64,000 bases of DNA, taken from positions 1-64,000 of the forward strand of contig PEDN01001392.1 of assembly GCA_003864495.1 (NCBI GenBank), written 5' to 3'. Numbering within the stretch: the stretch's first letter is position 1; each line of letters begins with the position of its first letter. This document shows positions 39,781-53,939 of this stretch, in pieces. Source of the stretch: Nemopilema nomurai. Lineage: Eukaryota; Cnidaria; Scyphozoa; Rhizostomeae; Rhizostomatidae. A program made the position numbers and the translations under genes. Below the pieces are notes generated by a model. It searched no databases, had not been told where the DNA came from, and saw only the letters and a program-made list of their open reading frames with translations.

Positions 39781-42714
39781 CTAAACTTGCATATATATAT
39801 GAAACATGCACCAGCCTTGTGGCTCATTCTATTTTCAGTCAATTAGCTCAACTATCATTTTCCACGTCTATTATCTTGTTATTATCTTCACACTTTTGTT
39901 CCCAATGTCTTAGACATATACAATATCCTTGTAGAACCCTGGATATGAACTACAGAATCCTGAGAGAGGACCATTCAACATTTTGTAACAAGATTCGGTA
40001 GTTCCTTGCATAAGATGATCTTTCTAACCTGTGTGAGATTTCGTCAACATCATGTCCCTGTATCAGCTAGAATGCATTTCCCTTCGCAATGAAAAACCAC
40101 CGTCCGCTAGTTGAAAGTCAGTCACTAGCCAAGAAAAGTCTCCCTTGTAGAGGTGTGTTCAAGATGGATCACAACAGTGGGTCATATATTAAATTTATAA
40201 TACCTCGTCTCTCCTAGATGAAACAATGAGAGAATTAAGTGTCACAGTTTGACACGAGCATTTCAAATCTTCATCCGAAAGAAGATTCAAAATGTTGCGA
40301 GAACAAGACTTTTCCAATTCAGAAAGCATCTTCCCTCCTAGAGAAATTCAGACAAGTTCTCAGAAGGATGCGCATGCGCTAAAGAGAAATCTCGGAAAAG
40401 AAACTAGGAAGTAAAATTTCCAGCATAAGAGTGAAGTGGTTATAGCCTCTGACTTTTAGAATAAATTTTTGGCCTAGAAGACCAAGCAAATAAATGGGAC
40501 GTGAGATACTTGGTGTTAGCTTCATACTCATGCAGTTGTCGGCATGACTTATAATTGATTAATGATTTTGCATATTTCGGCATGGAAATTCAGCCAAAAT
40601 GAAGTAAACATGCAGGTATGCATACGGATGGAGCAAGGCTTATAAAAAGAAATACAGAGCCATTTAGGAGGTTCATATCATCAGATTATGACTAATTTTC
40701 AAGAAAGGCATATTAAAAGAAGCACCACCATTCCCGTTTAAGGCAGATAATAGATCATTCACAACAAAGAGCCAGATCTACGATTGCACCCCTTTATACT
40801 AAAAATAATCAGTCATATCAGAGCCACAAAGCTAAAGTATGCTCAACCTAATCTTTGATAATCGCTACGGACAACAAAAAGCAACGGATGAATTTATCTT
40901 CTTTCTTTATCTTTATATATTTTATATTTTTTCAATTTCCTATCCAAACATCAATCATACGCTACAGTTTTCTACCCTTTCAAAATCCTCTTTGCCTCTT
41001 TTCGAAAAAATGCAGTCTCATTGTCATTCAATTTTGCTGTAACTCTATCCAGCATCTAAATAACGGAAATTCACCGTATTCATCAAGACAAATTTGTATT
41101 GTTCAGCTCTGCATTGATACTTTTATGCGGCTTCTGCTATAAAGAGGAACTTCGCGTGATGAAAAGGGAGCTGGAATCTAGCATTTCGCCCACAGTTTGA
41201 TATCCGGTCACTCCTTCTAACAGCAGGACTTGATTAAAGTTGCTTCGATCGTGTTACTAGTTCGTTATCGACCTTGCTGTTAGTCCAAACGTATCGAGAC
41301 GCGAAGAGACCATAGTGACTACGTGTGCTAGAGACAATCGAAGACAGAATGATGGGTAGGTTGGACACAGTAGACAGCAAGCCTTCTATTCACAGCATCT
41401 CTTCAATTCTATCTCTGCAATAAACTTGTCATTGACTTCTTTCCGCTCTTAGAAACAGCGATTTTTGTAATTAGACACCAGACAATTGCGAGCCATTACC
41501 AAAATCGAGGTTCCTGTGTACAAAATAAAGCAGAATATATCGGGTTTGGAAATTTTAAATCAACACTAGCATGATGATTGTTCTTTCACGGCGTGAACCT
41601 ACGCGACTTTAGCTCTATTTTCCCAACCGGTTGTTTGTTGCAGAGCTAAAGATACACGACTGCCAATCTTTTCCTTCGTCTGATATGGCTTCATTCTTCT
41701 TCTACTTTTGATAAAGAACAAATTCATCCCAGCTCTTAAAGTTGCCTGCCATGTTTACGTTGCGTTGTCACTAAGTCATCAATTGATTCTAAATTGTCAT
41801 GTGACTCCTCTTAACATGAAAATGTAGCGTCTTGCTGTGCCGTCCTTCTCTGTCAGTACAGCCTTTATCGTTCCCTGTCTACCCTCGAAACTTGTCGTTA
41901 ATCTTGCAATTCATCCCTCTTTTATCGGCCTTACTTTTTTCCCAACCCTTCGGCATTTCCTTCCTCTTGCCTGCCTCAATCCAATCAAAGTTGACAAAAC
42001 TACCCATTTTCTGTTTTCTTCCACTTGACGGTATTTTGAGCCATTTCTGAAAACCAACAAACACTACAGTCAATGCTAGCAACTTTTTGTTTGAATCGGT
42101 GGTGTCAGAAACCGGAAAAAATTAATCCTTACAGTTTGTAGAATTTTTAAAGTTGAATTTGATATATGTTTATCAACTATCATATCAGGATATTTACAAA
42201 AGGCGCAGGAAGCTGAACATGTAATTGAAGAACCCCAGTTGAGATTTTAAAAAATTGGCTCGTGTAAAAATCTCGTTAAAATCAGTGTTTAAATGTCCGA
42301 CAGTTGGGGTTTTATTCTTCTAATTTCATCAATGATTTTCTTTAAATATCACCATTCATCAGTGCATCAAACAAGTTGATCATGGGTTTCTACCGACTAC
42401 GTTGCTCAACTTCTATGGACGATCCGAGCCATAGTTGTCTTATTTAACGCGCAGAGAACACGAAGCCAGGCCGAGAGAAGGGGAGAGATGACGCGTTGCC
42501 TGTTGTGTTTTTACAATTCTACTTGTTCTGATTATTCTAAAAATAAATTTGCCGACGGGGGATGAGAGAGGATGATGAAATGGTGATGTCATGGGGATGG
42601 AACAGTCTAGAATCAAAATTAAACAAACCAGTCACTACAGAACTTCAAGTGATGAAAAGGGAGCTGGAATCTAGAATTTTGCCTACAGTTTGATATCCGG
42701 CCACTCCTTCTAAC

Positions 42715-44288
42715 CAGGGGCGGCTCAGACTAAAAATAAGTTGATGAACAAATTTTTGGCCATGCCTTTTACCAAAAGTGGAAACGCCCATTTTTCTTCT
42801 GAAGAAGTATTCATATAATAATGTATGCTTTTTATATTGTATTAAAGCCAACAAAACATATACAGAATATAAATAGAACATATATAGAACAATATATAAC
42901 ATAGATAGAACATTATAAAACATATTGCAAGAACTTTAAGATAGAATTGATTGCAAATATAGAATTAAGTAACCGATAAATGTATATTAAAAAGCCAGAT
43001 TTACTCGGCAGAAGATAAAAATCTTTTACCACTAAAGCCCAGACGTTATTATTTGCAAAAATGCATCTGCACATTTTTAAACCTAAAATTCCGTCCGAAT
43101 CATTATTAGCTGGCAATCTTGTACCACAAAATAAATAACAAAATATTTCTGATAAAGACAATGATCGAAAGATACTGTTTGTACTTTAGTTTTCTGAATG
43201 CATTATATACAAAGAATAAAAGATTAGGCAAATTGCGAAGTGGCAGTTTGAAAAAGATGTTGATATGAACCTCAAACTATCCTCAAAATTATCTAATTTT
43301 GCTACCTCTTTGGCTTTTCTTTCAAGCTTTTTTTGCAATATTTATGCAGCATCAGCGCTCAGTTTCTTGTGAGCAGTTTTTGTTGCGATATTAGGCCGTA
43401 GGCTTGCGGCCCTTTTCCCGCGGGATTCCAACAGCCCCATGCCTGTCCTGCACGGCCCTATGCTCCTCGCCTCCAAAAAGGCAAGGAAATCGCTGGTTGA
43501 TTTGACTACCTTGGTCTGAGCATGGTCTGAGAGGTCACGTTTGGTGGATGTGAAATGACCATGGATCACAACTTTGATATGATTTCATTTCAAAATCAAC
43601 CCAAATATGTTTATAAAGCCTTTTTCATTCTCTCCGCCGCATATCAAAGGAAAAGATTCATACACCGAAACACTCGTTCTCCCCGTATACTTTATTCTTG
43701 TGCACGGCTTTCCATCCTTCTTAAGGCGCAATCAATGTTCGTGACTCAGAGTGTTATCTTGTTGCACGCAGTGAAAATATCTTATCGTTATTCAAAACTC
43801 GATCCATGACAAGAGACTTGACTTTTAGAGAGCAGTAGTGCCAAGGTAATTGGGCTGCGGAACTAGGTTGCTGCGAGGCGCTTATTGTTTTAAAGCCATC
43901 TGTTCAATGGGGAATTACGTCACGACTCCCACGAAGACAATTGCGAGGTAATCAGGAAGGGCCACGATTACCTTGCGCCGTCATGTTATGTTGGCATGGC
44001 CATCCTAATCGCAAATTCAAGCTGTCACATTTAACAAAAGCGATGTTAGCAAAAGGATTTTCAGCGAATTATCGACTCTCTGTGAAACCATGGAAAAGAG
44101 AGCAAAAGGGCAATGATTCGACATTTGTCACGGAGCGCGAGGAAAGGGCTCTACCTTGTTGTTATGGCGCAACAACTTATCAAAACTGTCTTGTTTTTCA
44201 TCATTTTGGGAGTAATAAAAGAGCCTCAAAATTCTTGAAAAAATAGGTAATCAGCGATTACCTCGATTGCCCCCAAACGCCGCCCCTG
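42715..44288. mobile_element. Non-autonomous hAT-like element, unit E
   Basis: Same insertion, with CTTCTAAC at 42707-42714 and 44289-44296 and both terminal repeats complete. This is the cleanest copy for defining the element. Confidence 0.85.
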
Positions 44289-44621
44289 CTTCTAACTGCA
44301 TGACTTCATTAAAGTTGCTTCTAGTTCGCTATCGACCTTGCTGTTAGTCAGAACGTATCAAGAGGCAAAGAGACTGCATACTTTCAACCGTATTTTAGCA
44401 TGAGTTCTCAAATTGAAGAACTAGGCATCTTCCCATGACCTGACTCTGACCATATTTTTCTTAATTTAAACTCATTTTATGGCTTGCTAAGTAACTTTCA
44501 TATTTTCACTTGCAATACCTCTCACGCGGAATCTATTCCTTTTCCACTTCATGAATAAAGTTTGTTTTATTGCTTTTCAAAAAAGGGAGAAAGACTTGTT
44601 ATTTCACTCTTTACATTCCAG

Positions 44622-47600
44622 TTTTAAAGATATTTGTTGTACTCCTCTGTGGATTTGCATTTCACCTGGACATTGCCAAGACGGTAAGCATACTCTTCAT
44701 CAAAAGTTCCTAATGATGCATGATTTGAAATCTATAAAAGAAAGAGCTAACAATGCACAATATGGAGGGGGTTTTTGGAAGGTTCAGATAGAATTGTTGC
44801 ACCTTTATACAGCGCTTCTCCTGCTTGTATACCTGGCACGTACCTCATGGTAAACGTGCCAAATGCAATATTTAAACTCATTTCGAATTGCCTCCAATAC
44901 TTGTCGTTTCATTTCTTTCTGCGTTGAGGCCAGGGGCGTAACTAGCATTTTTCTTTAGGGGGGGGGGGGGAGGGTGTATATAAGATTTTGGCCGACATTT
45001 TGGCCACTGCCCGACTAAAATGTTATGAGATCTATTTTTGGAGCAGCCTTCGCGGTTTCTTTCCATATTTTAAAACCGTTATGAAATTTGTTGCATTTGT
45101 AATTTTTCTGATATTTTTATGTATCTCTGTTTCGTTTTTCTATTGACCTTTGAACCATATATCAATGCCTCGCTGTTCATATGTCAATCAGTGTTTATTA
45201 TAAGCTGAAGTTCAGTCGTGTTAACTTCCTTTCGTAAAATATTCTAATGGCAACGATGATAAGCGACTATTAACAGCAGATGATTTTATCAAAGTTCCTT
45301 CGAAAATAAGCCATTGGCTTTCGTCGTCCAGACACTGGTAAAATCGTGGCATCCAGGACGGATGATGGATGATGAAAATGTATTACTGGGTCGCAAAAAC
45401 CGACACTGGTTTTCAAGAGTGGTTTGCTAATAGGTGTTTAGGCTAGTGGAGTCGCTCCAAATATTGATTTACTCAAAATATTGACAAAGCAAGACCCAAA
45501 ATAAAACGGTATTTGAACAACAAAATGGCATGAAATAGAAGAAAACCTACAAATTTGCTGAAAACAGAACCTATTAGGAAGGGCATTTTTTGAGGATTTT
45601 TGAGTGGTGGGGCATTTTTCTAAATGGCCCCCATTTATACACTACCAGAAATGACATAGGAAACGACACATTACACTTTGTATTGGCTTTGGCACTAAAT
45701 CTTGGGAATTGAGCAATGAATCGAGTTAAATGAGAATAAATGAGATAAATGAGAAGGTGGATAAATGAGAATTATAATGATATAAAGATTGTTATCAGCA
45801 TCGATTGAGCCCCCAAATTTGCTACCAGCCTTTTGAAACACCGGTTACTTTTATCTCTAAGGGCTACAAAGTGGCCGACATTTGGGGCAAATGTAGCATT
45901 TTTCTCTTCAGTGGTGGCCCGGTGGGGCAATTTCCCCACCACTCATGTATGTTAAAAAGTGTCCTGCTATTAGGAGAATAAATAACCTATCACCTTTTGT
46001 TGGGAAAACCATAACCTTTCGTCAAGCAAAGATTCACCTTTTTTCGGGGCAAAGCTGTTTGACATAGCGGGAAATCAACAAATAATTTCTCTTTTATTTT
46101 GCCCGAAAGTTGTGAACATCTTGTCTGGCGTTTGCCCGACAAAATGCGGGTTTTCGATTATTAACGATCACTTTTTTCGATATTGGACCAACGCGTGGAA
46201 AAGTGATCGTGTAACAAACTGAAATTGCCAATTTCGCTGCAGAATTTGATGCGATTATTGGGTGTTAATCCTTATTATTGGAAATTTTACTCTGAACGAA
46301 AGCAGCCTAAAGTCGAGTTCATTACTTTTTTCAAAGGCGCCGAAAATTTTTACGTCACATGATGTTATCTCGAGAATGGAACGGCCTTGAGCAAATGCTC
46401 GGGTTCCAATTACCAAGATATTTTAGTACCCAACAGCAGCGACAATAACAGTTTGCTTCGACCAGACATTTTGAAGGAACCCACGCTTCGTTGCTTTGTT
46501 TGAACCATAGTTTTGAACGGAGGACTAACATCTCCACAAGTGATAGGCATTGTTAAGCCACACTTTCCAGAAATGATTTTGAATTGCTTTGGGAATAACA
46601 GTATCACTTTTTTCCCACTGTTCCCTTCATACCGCATCTTCAACTATCTTTTAAACTCAACTCAAAATTATCAGATGTTTCATAATTATAAGAATCTTTC
46701 TTTAAGTTTTGAGTGACTTCCATCTTCTATCTTAGACACATTTGGTTGTTAATACACTTTTATTATAGGCCCTGCTTAACAAGGAGCCAGTCATTCAAGT
46801 GAAGCCCATTCCAAGGTCCTGCCTTGACTACTTGAAAGATGGTAAGACAGTAAATGGGTACTATTCCATTGCGGGACCAAACCAAGAGTCCCTAACTGTT
46901 TTCTGCGACTTCACATCAGAGCCAGGTGCAGCATGGACCTTGGTCTTATCGTGGGCCTTGAAGTACAACAACATCTTCAAAACTGCTACCTTGACTGTGG
47001 ATATGCCAGTCAACAAACGAACCCCTAATTGGGTCGCTTACAGGTTAGCAATATTTGCGTAATCAGTTGGCCAGCAAGGGTGTTCTGAGTAGAGTTTTAG
47101 TGTTCTTCACTTAAATGAAGATTAATTTTACCTAATTGCAGTTTAAGATTGGCGAGTGCTGTGTATGCACTGACTTTAATTACTTTTTCTGATTTTGATT
47201 TTTCTAATGACATGGAACATATTAAGTAGAAGGAAGTCCACGTAGAAGCCTGTCCCATCTAAAAAATTGCTTCTGAGGATTCATACTTTTCAGTGCAGTA
47301 TGTGTTACAACAAATTTCATCCAAGTCACTAAGCAGTAAACTTAACACAAAAAATATAGCAAAGTAATCGCATTTAGGTAAAGATTGCCAACCAAATATT
47401 TATTGACAATTCTAATATATAAAATCAGTCTGCTGTAGCATGCTTCTCAAGCATATGGTCTTCTTGCCTTCCCTCTCCTACCAGCTCACTAAAGGTGCGT
47501 TGCATTTATTTTCTTCAGGCTTCCAAGGGCTCAAATGCTCTCCATCAAAGCGCAATCGACGCACTGGAGATCAACGTGCAGTTTCAACACGCTTGGGGTC

Positions 47601-47922
47601 GATCTCACTGACTACGTTCGAGCGAATTTCAACTCGATTGACATCACCAGTTTCTTGGGGTCTGGTGTTTGCAGGAAAGTTGAATACATCAACATTCGTG
47701 GTCAAGCAGCTTCTCACAAGACCGTTCGCTTTTGGCAAGTGCTGAATACATATGCCTTCCATATTGACAGTCACATCTCGCAGGACACATGTCAGTTTGG
47801 CGCAAAACAAGGTTCGGTTGTGAGTGAAGACAATTTTGGATTTTATTATGTGTCAACAAAAACTTCAGATGCACTGCAGTCAGTGGGCAACTACCCAGTA
47901 CTGGTTCGGTGGCTATGCTTGA
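44622..47922 (+). CDS. Fibrinogen-like secreted protein, copy E (exon 3 with two base losses)
   Basis: Exons 44622-44683, 46769-47043 and 47519-47922. Exons 1 and 2 are intact. Exon 3 is 404 bp: one base is missing near 47850 (TATTATGTGTC) and one near 47880 (GCAGTCAGTGG, where others read GCAGCTCAG or GCAGGTCAG). Read literally, the protein loses its C-terminus and runs on to 48086. Downstream, CGATACTAATTG, AAAGCGCTGC and AAAACATCAC also each lack the one base at which the other copies differ. I therefore treat this as an assembly consensus problem. This copy has Tyr instead of Cys in the LNT(C/Y)AF stretch, as in copy F. Confidence 0.68.
44958..44970 (+). repeat. Poly-G tract, unit E
   Basis: Run of 13 G at the equivalent position. 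Confidence 0.8.
46164..46210. repeat. 12-bp perfect hairpin in intron 1, unit E
   Basis: Same arms and loop as the unit B hairpin. Confidence 0.75.
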
Positions 47923-48749
47923 TACAGTGCCAAGGACTGGAGAACTCGCACTCAGACGATACTAATTGTAGTTATTCATCTTTCAAAGCGCTGCATTTTT
48001 GCTTAAAACATCACAGAGTTGATGCTTTTGAGAAACACGTTTTCATTCTTTACTATTTAGAAACGTTGTATTTGACAAAGACGTAAAAAGAAAGTTATTT
48101 CCTTCAAGTCTGTCTTGGTTCACGGTAACACTGCTGATGGCACAGAGAACAGAAACTGAAACTAGATGATCTCCTTTTCTAGAAATCAGTGCTACATGTG
48201 AAAAAGAGGAACAGTTTTTCGATCGAAAATCAACTTCTTTTGTAACATATGAAAAGAAACCTTCATTAGTATAACGACCAATTCTTGCGGCGTAACTACC
48301 AAGAAACCTAGGCTGGCTCACTTTTATCAGATTGAGCATCTCTTACAGAAAATTAACTAGAACATTCAAACATTTCTTTCCGAGGGGAGTTGAGAACTTC
48401 ATGGAGATAATCTTAGACTCGAGTTTCAACTACAACCAAAACTTGAGGCTTTTCAAAACACTTACCTATCAATTACCATAATTTGATACGATTTAGATTA
48501 TTAAACACTATGAAGCAACTCTTACTACATTTATCGAACAAACTCTGGTTACGTATCCTAAAGGATTTTATATGGAAAAAGAAGAGTTTTGAAAGAAGCT
48601 ATCGTTAAACTGTTACTTCAAACTCATATTCTAAAGCCAATAGAAGGCCTATTTTGCAAAGTACTGATAAAAGAGGAAAATAAATTGGTGCAAAACGATT
48701 TAGGTAAACAAATGCTTCGTGATACAGAACTTAACCATCGCTAGAAGCA

Positions 48750-49053
48750 ATTTTTGCATACTCAAAATACTTTTTCGTCCGACACTCCTCAGAGAATGCC
48801 AACGCCGATATATGAACAAAACTGACGAAATAAATAGCAAGCTGTAGATTAGAACACTAGAGGGTGATAAGATAAGTGTATGATTGGTTAGAATTGACCA
48901 ATCACCATCACTTCACACACGAGATTTAGAAAAGCCAAAGAGAAAAGGAAAACTCATTGTGTCTATCAAGAATGTGGTTCTGCATAGAAATGAAGACAGA
49001 CTCCGAAACACCTAGGTGAAGAGAGGTCCTTGCTTGCCCAATTATGCGAAAAT
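48750..49053. mobile_element. MITE-like repeat, unit F
   Basis: The left end reads TTTTTGCATACTCAAA, closer than the other array copies to the TTTTGCATACTTAAAG terminus of the element at 63631. The right end is TATGCGAAAAT. Confidence 0.58.
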
Positions 49054-49834
49054 CATTTCATGTTTTGGTGCAATCTTGGCTTCTATGATATGTTCTCTAA
49101 AGCTGAACCACAATTCAACCAGGATACGCTTTAAGGTATCAAGTTCAGAAGTCAACTTGGTCTGAAAGCTAACCATAACCGCTCTATGTACAAGCGCTTT
49201 TTTAAAACCAATTTAGACCGCAGGTTCGGCAGAAAAATAGCCAACAGGCTTTATATTTTGTCCGATTACAGATTGAATGGTAATTATTCCGTTACTGGGC
49301 CTTCTCGTTCTTCAATCAAAAAGCAAGATTATAGACCTGCGAAATCGTCGTTTTTGGTAGAAAAAGTGTGTTCTAGTTTTCGTTTCTAAAAAGTCTAAAC
49401 TTGGCTGAAAAGTCTGGTCTAGAAACGGCATGAAAAAACATGAGATGATCATGCTAGACTGTAAACTCACATTCTAGCTATGTGACTTTTAAATTTTTAA
49501 TGACAAAGAATGAGAAAAATTTATATATGCATTTTTATCAACGATCAAAGAACCTAAATTCGGCATCAACCAAAATTTCAGTGACAAGACTTTGCAATAG
49601 TTCTTTCTACTGGTAGGAAAGAGCGTTTAAGAAGGTCAAATTCAATTTTAAATGCAATTTAGTATCTTTTACTTTCCAGTTTCCACCTCTCGACGGATCT
49701 TGAATTAGGCCAAATGCTTGCTCATACAAGATACCCACATGGCTGCAACTACTCTTCATTCATTAGCATAAAATGAGTTGGTCGTTAAGCTAAGTATTCA
49801 CAACACAATTGCTAAGCTCAACTAAAACGAATTT

Positions 49835-51701
49835 CTACAGATCTTTTGACAAAGTCAAATTCAATTTCAAATGCAATTTAGTATCTTTTACTTTCCAGTT
49901 TCCACCTTTCGACGGATCTTGTTGAATTAGGCCAAATGCTTGCTCATACAAGTCAATGACAACGGAATCCCAGTGAACCGTTCCAGCACTTGTTATCGCT
50001 AACAATCCATGGCTGCTCAGGTCACTAAAAATACCTTCAGTTCCAAAGTTTGGATTGAAAAAGTCTTGCAAACTTGTAACAAACATCCTCAAAGATTGGC
50101 TCACCTCGCTAGCGCCTACAATCTCGTCACAACATGTTTCATTTGGTCTGTCTAGCTTCATCAACAACTTTAACAAATAAACAGTAGAATAGACCTGAAA
50201 AAATGAAAGGACAAGTTTTTAGATTAGGTCTTTAGTAAAAAGAATACGGAAAAACACTGGCTGATTAATTTAGAAGATATTGAGAAATAAAGGTCATTAA
50301 AATATCTTGCTCCGTAACTTAAACACCGGAATATAAAGCACTTAATATTTATAAACCAGAGAAAAAGACAAAGTTGCAATTTATACATTATCTGAGTTTG
50401 ATATGTTCATGTTGAAAAAAAACAGAATACAGCAATTACCAGACCACAAGTGAGTAAAATGAGTCCATTTCGTTGGGTTTCAATAAACGTGCAATGATAA
50501 GTGAGAAAAGAACCAGGCTCTAACTGCCTGTGCAATTTAAAGGCAGGATAACTTGCATGAAAATCCAACATGCAATGAATAAGTGAATATTTTACAAAAT
50601 ATACCATACCTGGATAACTACTTAATGACTTTGCTTGCCTTGTCTGACCTGCAGATTGATGGCCGCAACAGTTCTTTGCTGAATTTCATGGCATATGCTT
50701 TTAAGTGGTCCTTTGTTATTTCTCTATGATCAAGCAGTTCATAGGCAGATTCAAAATACTGTATGATAGCATCAATTGCTTCTGGGAAGTGAAAGATGTA
50801 CAATTATATTCAGTCACAATGGTCAAAATGATATGGGCTGGTAAAACCAGTCCAAAGATAAAACAGATTGACCATTGTACTCCAACTGAGACATTTCCAA
50901 GAAGAAGTATTTGTGTCAGCCAGTGCCATTGTGGCAGGGGCAAGGGGGCCATGGCCTTCCTAAATAGAGGTACACATATGGACTAGCAGCCATCAAAACA
51001 CAGCTTCTACATTTCGTTTAGACTTCTATTGGATCAAAACTTGACTTTGATCCATTTCAAGATAAAGGTCACTGAAAATGTGATTTGTTGCAGATTTCTC
51101 TATCAATAAAAAGAATAGGAACCATCAAGAAATGTATTACAAATATGCTTAGAAATTTTAAGACTACAATTTGAACACATATTTTTGGCAAAGCAAAAAT
51201 GCCAATGTTGCGAAGGAATTACAGTTCAGTAGAAAATTTCTAATGAGTCTAATGGTGGATCTAAATTTTCTGAAGAACCATCCTTTCAGCTGTTCCAATC
51301 AATCCAACTTCCTTTCAGTTGAAATATTTCTCTTTGTCAATGATAAATAGACAATCAGCATCAACAGTAAAAAAAAATTTGTGAGGAAAAACAGTTGGAG
51401 ATATGCTACCTTTGTGATTGTGGAGGAAGATTGAGATCCAATAAATAGCCATTGTGGACAACGAGATTTCCAATCACAAGAGATTTTCTATCCTACTGTA
51501 AATGTAATTCATTGCATCTCTTTATTAATCATCATACTTCATAAATGGCTAGCATTCCTTATATTTCAAGGTAATTCTCAAAACAAATTTTAAACTGTAC
51601 ATCATTTAATGATTTATCCTTTGATTTGTCCATATTCACCAACCCAATAAACCGCTCACCTTCACTTGTAAAAGCCCAAACATTGCTTGATGTACTGCTT
51701 T
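49835..51701 (-). CDS. Unrecognised multi-exon membrane protein gene, unit F copy (best preserved)
   Basis: I do not recognise the family. Reading on the - strand: a short exon with SSTSSNVWAFTSE (about 51660-51701, donor GTGAGC); an exon at 51410-51492 encoding DRKSLVIGNLVVHNGYLLDL and a few more residues (phase 2 donor); an exon starting at 50959 (KAMAPLPLPQWHWLTQ, then a hydrophobic, membrane-like segment around SICFIFGLVLPAHIIL) that probably continues into AIDAIIQYFESAYELLDH and ends near 50645; and a final exon at 49835-50194, acceptor TTTTTTCAG, open for 119 codons to a TAG and containing SAGTVHWDSVVIDLYEQAF. The matching splice phase between the second and third exons and protein-like composition argue for a real gene. 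One frame disturbance remains near 50800. The 5' end is not located. It runs opposite to the secreted gene. Confidence 0.5.
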
Positions 51702-53939
51702 CTAAACTTGCATATATATATTGAAACATGCACCAGCCTTGTGGCTCACCCTATTTTCAGTCAATTAGCACAACTATCATTTTTCACTTCTATTATCTTG
51801 TTATTATCTTCACACTTTTGTCCCCAATGTCTTAGACATATACAGATATCCTTGTAGAACCCTGGATATGAACTACAGAATCCTGAGAGAGGACCATTCA
51901 ACATTTTGTAACAAGATTCGGTAGTTCCTTGCATAAGATGATCTTTCTAACCTTGTGTGAGATTTCGTCAACATCCTGTCCCTGTATCAGCTAGAATGCA
52001 TTTCCCTTCGCAATGAAAAACCACTGTCCGCTAGTTGAAAGTCAGTCACTAGCCAAGAAAAGTCTCCCTTGTAGAGGTGTGCTCAAGATGGATCACAACA
52101 GTGGGTCATATATTAAATTTATAATACCTCGTCTCTCCTAGATGAAACAATGAGAGAATTAAGTGTCACAGTTTGACACGAGCATTTCAAATCTTCATCC
52201 GAAAGAAGATTCAAAATGTTGCGAGAACAAGACTTTTCCAATTCAGAAAGCAACTTCCCGCCTAGAGAAATTCAGACAAGTTCTCAAGAAGGATGCGCAT
52301 GCGCTAAAGAGAAATCTCGGAAAAGAAACTAGGAAGTAAAATTTCCAGCATAAGAGTGAAGTGGTTATAGCCTCGGACTTTTAGAATAAATTATTGGCCT
52401 AGAAGACCAAGCAAATAAATGGGACGTGAGATACTTCGTGCTAGCTTCATACCCCTGCAGTTGTCGGCATGACTTATAATTGATTAATGATTTTGCATAT
52501 TTCGGCATGGAAATTCAGCCAAAATGAAGTAAACATGCAGGTATGCATACGGATGGAGCAAGGCTTATAAAAAGAAATACAGAGCCATTTATGAGGTTCA
52601 TATCATCAGGCAGATAAGAGATCATTCAAAACAAGCGAAATCTACGATTGCACCCCTTTATACTAAAAATAATCAGTCATATCAGAGCCACAAAGCTAAA
52701 GTATGCTCAACCTAATCTCGGATAATCGCTACGGACACCAAAAAGCAACGGATGAATTTATCTTCTTTCTAAATCTTTATATATTTTATATTTTTTCAAT
52801 TTCCTATCCAAACATCAATCATACGCTCGGTTTTCTACCCTTTCAAAATCCTCTTTGCCTCTTTTCAAAAAAGTGCAGTCTCATTGTCATTCAATTTTGC
52901 TGTAACTCTATCCAGCATCTAAATAAAGGAAATTCACCGTATTCATCAAGACAAATTTGTATTGTTCAGCTCTGCATTGATACTTTTATGCGGCCTCTGC
53001 TATAAAGAGGAACTTCGCGTGATGAAAAGGGAGCTGGAATCTAGCATTTCGCCCACAGTTTGATATCCGGTCACTCCTTCTAACAGCAGGACTTGATTAA
53101 AGTTGCTTCGATCGTGTTACTAGTTCGTTATCGACCTTGCTGTTAGTCCAAACGTATCGAGACGCGAAGAGACCATAGTGACTACGTGTGCTAGAGACAA
53201 TCGAAGACAGAATGATGGGTAAGTTGGGACACAGTAGACAGCAAGCCTTCTATTCACAGCATCTCTTCAATTCTACCTCTGCAATAAACTTGTCATTGAC
53301 TTCTTTCCGCTCTTAGAAACAGCGATTTTTGTAATTAGACACCAGACAATTGCGAGCCATTACCAAAATTGAGGTTCCTGTGTACAAAACAAAGCAGAAT
53401 ATATCGGGTTTGGAAATTTTAAATCAACACTAGCATGATGATTGTTCTTTCAAGGCGATAACCTACGCGACTTTAGCTCTATTTTCCCAACCGGTTGTTT
53501 GTTGCAGAGCTAAAGTTACCAGACTGCGAATCTTATCCTTCGTCTGATACTTTTCATACCGCCAGCAAAATTGGATAAGGAACTTTTGCATATTTATCAG
53601 ATATGTATTTATTCTTATTCTAATTTGGAAAAAGAACAAATTCATCCCAGTTCTTCAAATTGCCTGCCATATTGACGTTGCGTTGTCACTAAGTCATCAA
53701 TTGATTCTTAATTGTCATGTGACTCCTCTTAACCTGAAAACGTAGCGTCTTGCTGTGCCGTCCTTCTCTGTCAGTACAGCCTTTATCGTTCCCCGTCTAC
53801 CCTCGAAACTTGTCCTTAATCTTGCAATTCATCTTGCAATTCAATCAAAAGTCAAAACCAGAGTTTTATGTTCGACAGTTGGGGCTTCGTTCTTCTACTT
53901 TATTCAATGATTTTCTTTCATCGTTTCTTTACTTTCCAG

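Larger units (their letters stand above)
36166..48070 (+). repeat. Tandem array unit E (11,905 bp)
   Basis: Fourth complete unit, with the same layout as B. The right end, from about 47.85 kb to the joint, has several one-base losses at positions that vary between copies. Confidence 0.93.

Noticed and set aside
47535..48086. 183-codon version of the secreted protein in copy E
   Set aside because: It is created by two base losses at variable sites in exon 3 and reads across the flank and the unit joint.
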